DNA of 64,000 nucleotides, from contig CALGAW010000004.1 in assembly GCA_937959115.1 (NCBI GenBank), forward strand, positions 39,613-103,612. The letters are read 5' to 3'. Position 1 is the stretch's first letter; each line of letters begins with the position of its first letter. The notes under the pieces were generated by a model, which worked only from the letters and a program-made list of their open reading frames with translations, made no database searches and was not told where the DNA came from. This DNA comes from an uncultured Saprospiraceae bacterium. Its GTDB lineage: Bacteria; Bacteroidota; Bacteroidia; Chitinophagales; Saprospiraceae. Made by a program: the position numbers and the translations under genes. Shown one piece after another: positions 63,261 to 64,000 of the stretch.

Positions 63261-64000
63261 TTACTTTGACAGTATAAATTTTCCAATTTTTTTGTCACCT
63301 GCAACCCAAACGATATTTCCTGACGAGGCAAACCTACAAACATAAAAGGATTCATCGTCCAACAGTTTCCAGTTTTTACCACCGTTCCAAGAAAAAGAAG
63401 TTCCAGGAATACCCACTGCTAGTAATGCGTTGCCGCCACCTTTCGGAAAATACCGAACACTCGAACGGTAACCAGGGTGCACACCATCTGCTACGAGTTT
63501 CCAAGATTTACCGCCATCTGTCGTTATTGCCTTGTTTCCACTGTTATTTTCCTTGTCTTCCCAGTTGCCACCAAAGACAATCCCGCGTTGAGCATCATAA
63601 AAGTGTGAAGTGAAAATACCAGTCATTTTGCCACCTGAAACAATTGGAGTGTTATAAACGCTCCAAGTCATCCCTTTATCAGGAGTGTGGAAAACCCTTG
63701 ATTGCTTGCCTCCGCTCACTACCCAAGCTTGATCACCAGCAATAGAGATGTTGGAGTTGCTAGCAGCAAAAGCAGCTTCACCTAGGGCTGTAGGGCTTAG
63801 TTTATTGCATTCCACCTTGTCCCAGTAATCACCGCCATCTCTAGTAATGAGAATGGATAAGCAGCCATCTGTTGGGTCTCCCATAGCGATGCCTTCCTTG
63901 TCATTCCAAAAAGTCATAGCATCGTAGAAGATATCTGGATGGTCGTCCTGGTATACTAGTTTCCAGTTAGCCCCTTTGTCTGTTGATTTGTAGAGTAGGG
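63261..64000 (-). CDS. YCF48/BNR-repeat beta-propeller protein, 3' part (5' end outside window)
   Basis: The frame stays open to the right edge: the residues before the ATG at 63917 read LLYKSTDKGANWKLVYQDD and continue the pattern, so the true start lies beyond the window. About 245 C-terminal residues are visible. They show repeated BNR/Asp-box-like units: ILITRDGGDYWDKVE, VFHTPDKGMTWSVYN, AITTDGGKSWKLVAD and GTSFSWNGGKNWKLLDD. The family is named after the photosystem II assembly factor YCF48, but non-photosynthetic bacteria use such propellers as secreted proteins of unknown role. Confidence 0.85.
   Translation of the reverse strand, partial: LLYKSTDKGANWKLVYQDDHPDIFYDAMTFWNDKEGIAMGDPTDGCLSILITRDGGDYWDKVECNKLSPTALGEAAFAASNSNISIAGDQAWVVSGGKQSRVFHTPDKGMTWSVYNTPIVSGGKMTGIFTSHFYDAQRGIVFGGNWEDKENNSGNKAITTDGGKSWKLVADGVHPGYRSSVRYFPKGGGNALLAVGIPGTSFSWNGGKNWKLLDDESFYVCRFASSGNIVWVAGDKKIGKFILSK

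Noticed and set aside
63261..64000. Photosystem assembly function for the YCF48-type protein
   Set aside because: The match is to generic BNR/Asp-box propeller units; nothing else in the window points to photosynthesis.

Overview
The window reads as chromosomal DNA from a member of the Bacteroidota. The signs are promoters built on the -7 element TAnnTTTG, almost no Shine-Dalgarno sequences before starts, a GWxTD-domain protein, an OmpA lipoprotein with TPR, PD40 and carboxypeptidase-regulatory-like parts, a LytS/LytTR pair, a fused alpha/beta E1 subunit of a branched-chain-type 2-oxoacid dehydrogenase and several small beta-barrel proteins. The gene mix fits a Saprospira-like marine or activated-sludge lineage, but that level of assignment is inference. 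I saw no rRNA, tRNA, CRISPR array, phage or transposase gene.

Layout. 1-5.6 kb: the 3' part of a penicillin-acylase-family gene, a small 17-residue-repeat protein, etfB-etfA, a bifunctional-nuclease-domain protein and folD. 5.7-9.4 kb (minus): prfB with its programmed +1 frameshift, translationally coupled to a GlpD-type glycerol-3-phosphate dehydrogenase, and rlpA. 9.6-19.7 kb: a TPR protein, a GWxTD protein, WbqC-like and DinB-like proteins, the fused E1, a DUF1573 protein, a class I aminotransferase and a small barrel protein. 19.8-26.9 kb: the minus-strand operon ruvX-def-RetSat/CrtI-like oxidoreductase-TSUP permease, divergent from tex and its coupled small partner, then an FKBP isomerase. 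27.4-29.7 kb: a small secreted charged protein, a steroid-5-alpha-reductase-like membrane protein and a LuxC-type acyl-CoA reductase.

30.2-42.0 kb holds the most coherent system: eight plus-strand genes that together encode uptake and complete reductive degradation of pyrimidines. PreT/PreA reduce uracil or thymine, dihydropyrimidinase opens the ring, beta-ureidopropionase frees beta-alanine or beta-aminoisobutyrate, a class III transaminase makes the semialdehyde and an MmsA-type dehydrogenase makes acetyl- or propionyl-CoA. An NCS1 permease with an unusual soluble insertion and an SSS-family symporter sit between the enzymes.

42.1-64 kb is a mosaic of envelope and exported functions: a DUF1579-like protein, a Wzx-like flippase, gamma-glutamyltransferase, a C-type-lectin protein, a lipoprotein, an operon of a TMTC-like glycosyltransferase/TPR protein with a Cys/Met PLP enzyme and two tandem half-pepsin proteins, the LytS/LytTR pair, a PI-PLC-like protein, the OmpA lipoprotein, a vanadium-haloperoxidase-like protein with a dockerin-like tail, an M3 peptidase, a barrel protein and a YCF48-type beta-propeller cut by the window end.

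The points most worth a second look are: four genes whose TAnnTTTG element lies only 4-6 nt before the ATG, implying leaderless mRNAs; the 17-residue repeat protein; the NCS1 insertion; the two overlapping retropepsin-like genes; a structured intergenic block at 29.8-29.95 kb; and the Shine-Dalgarno-like stimulator kept in prfB by an organism that otherwise seems not to use such sequences.
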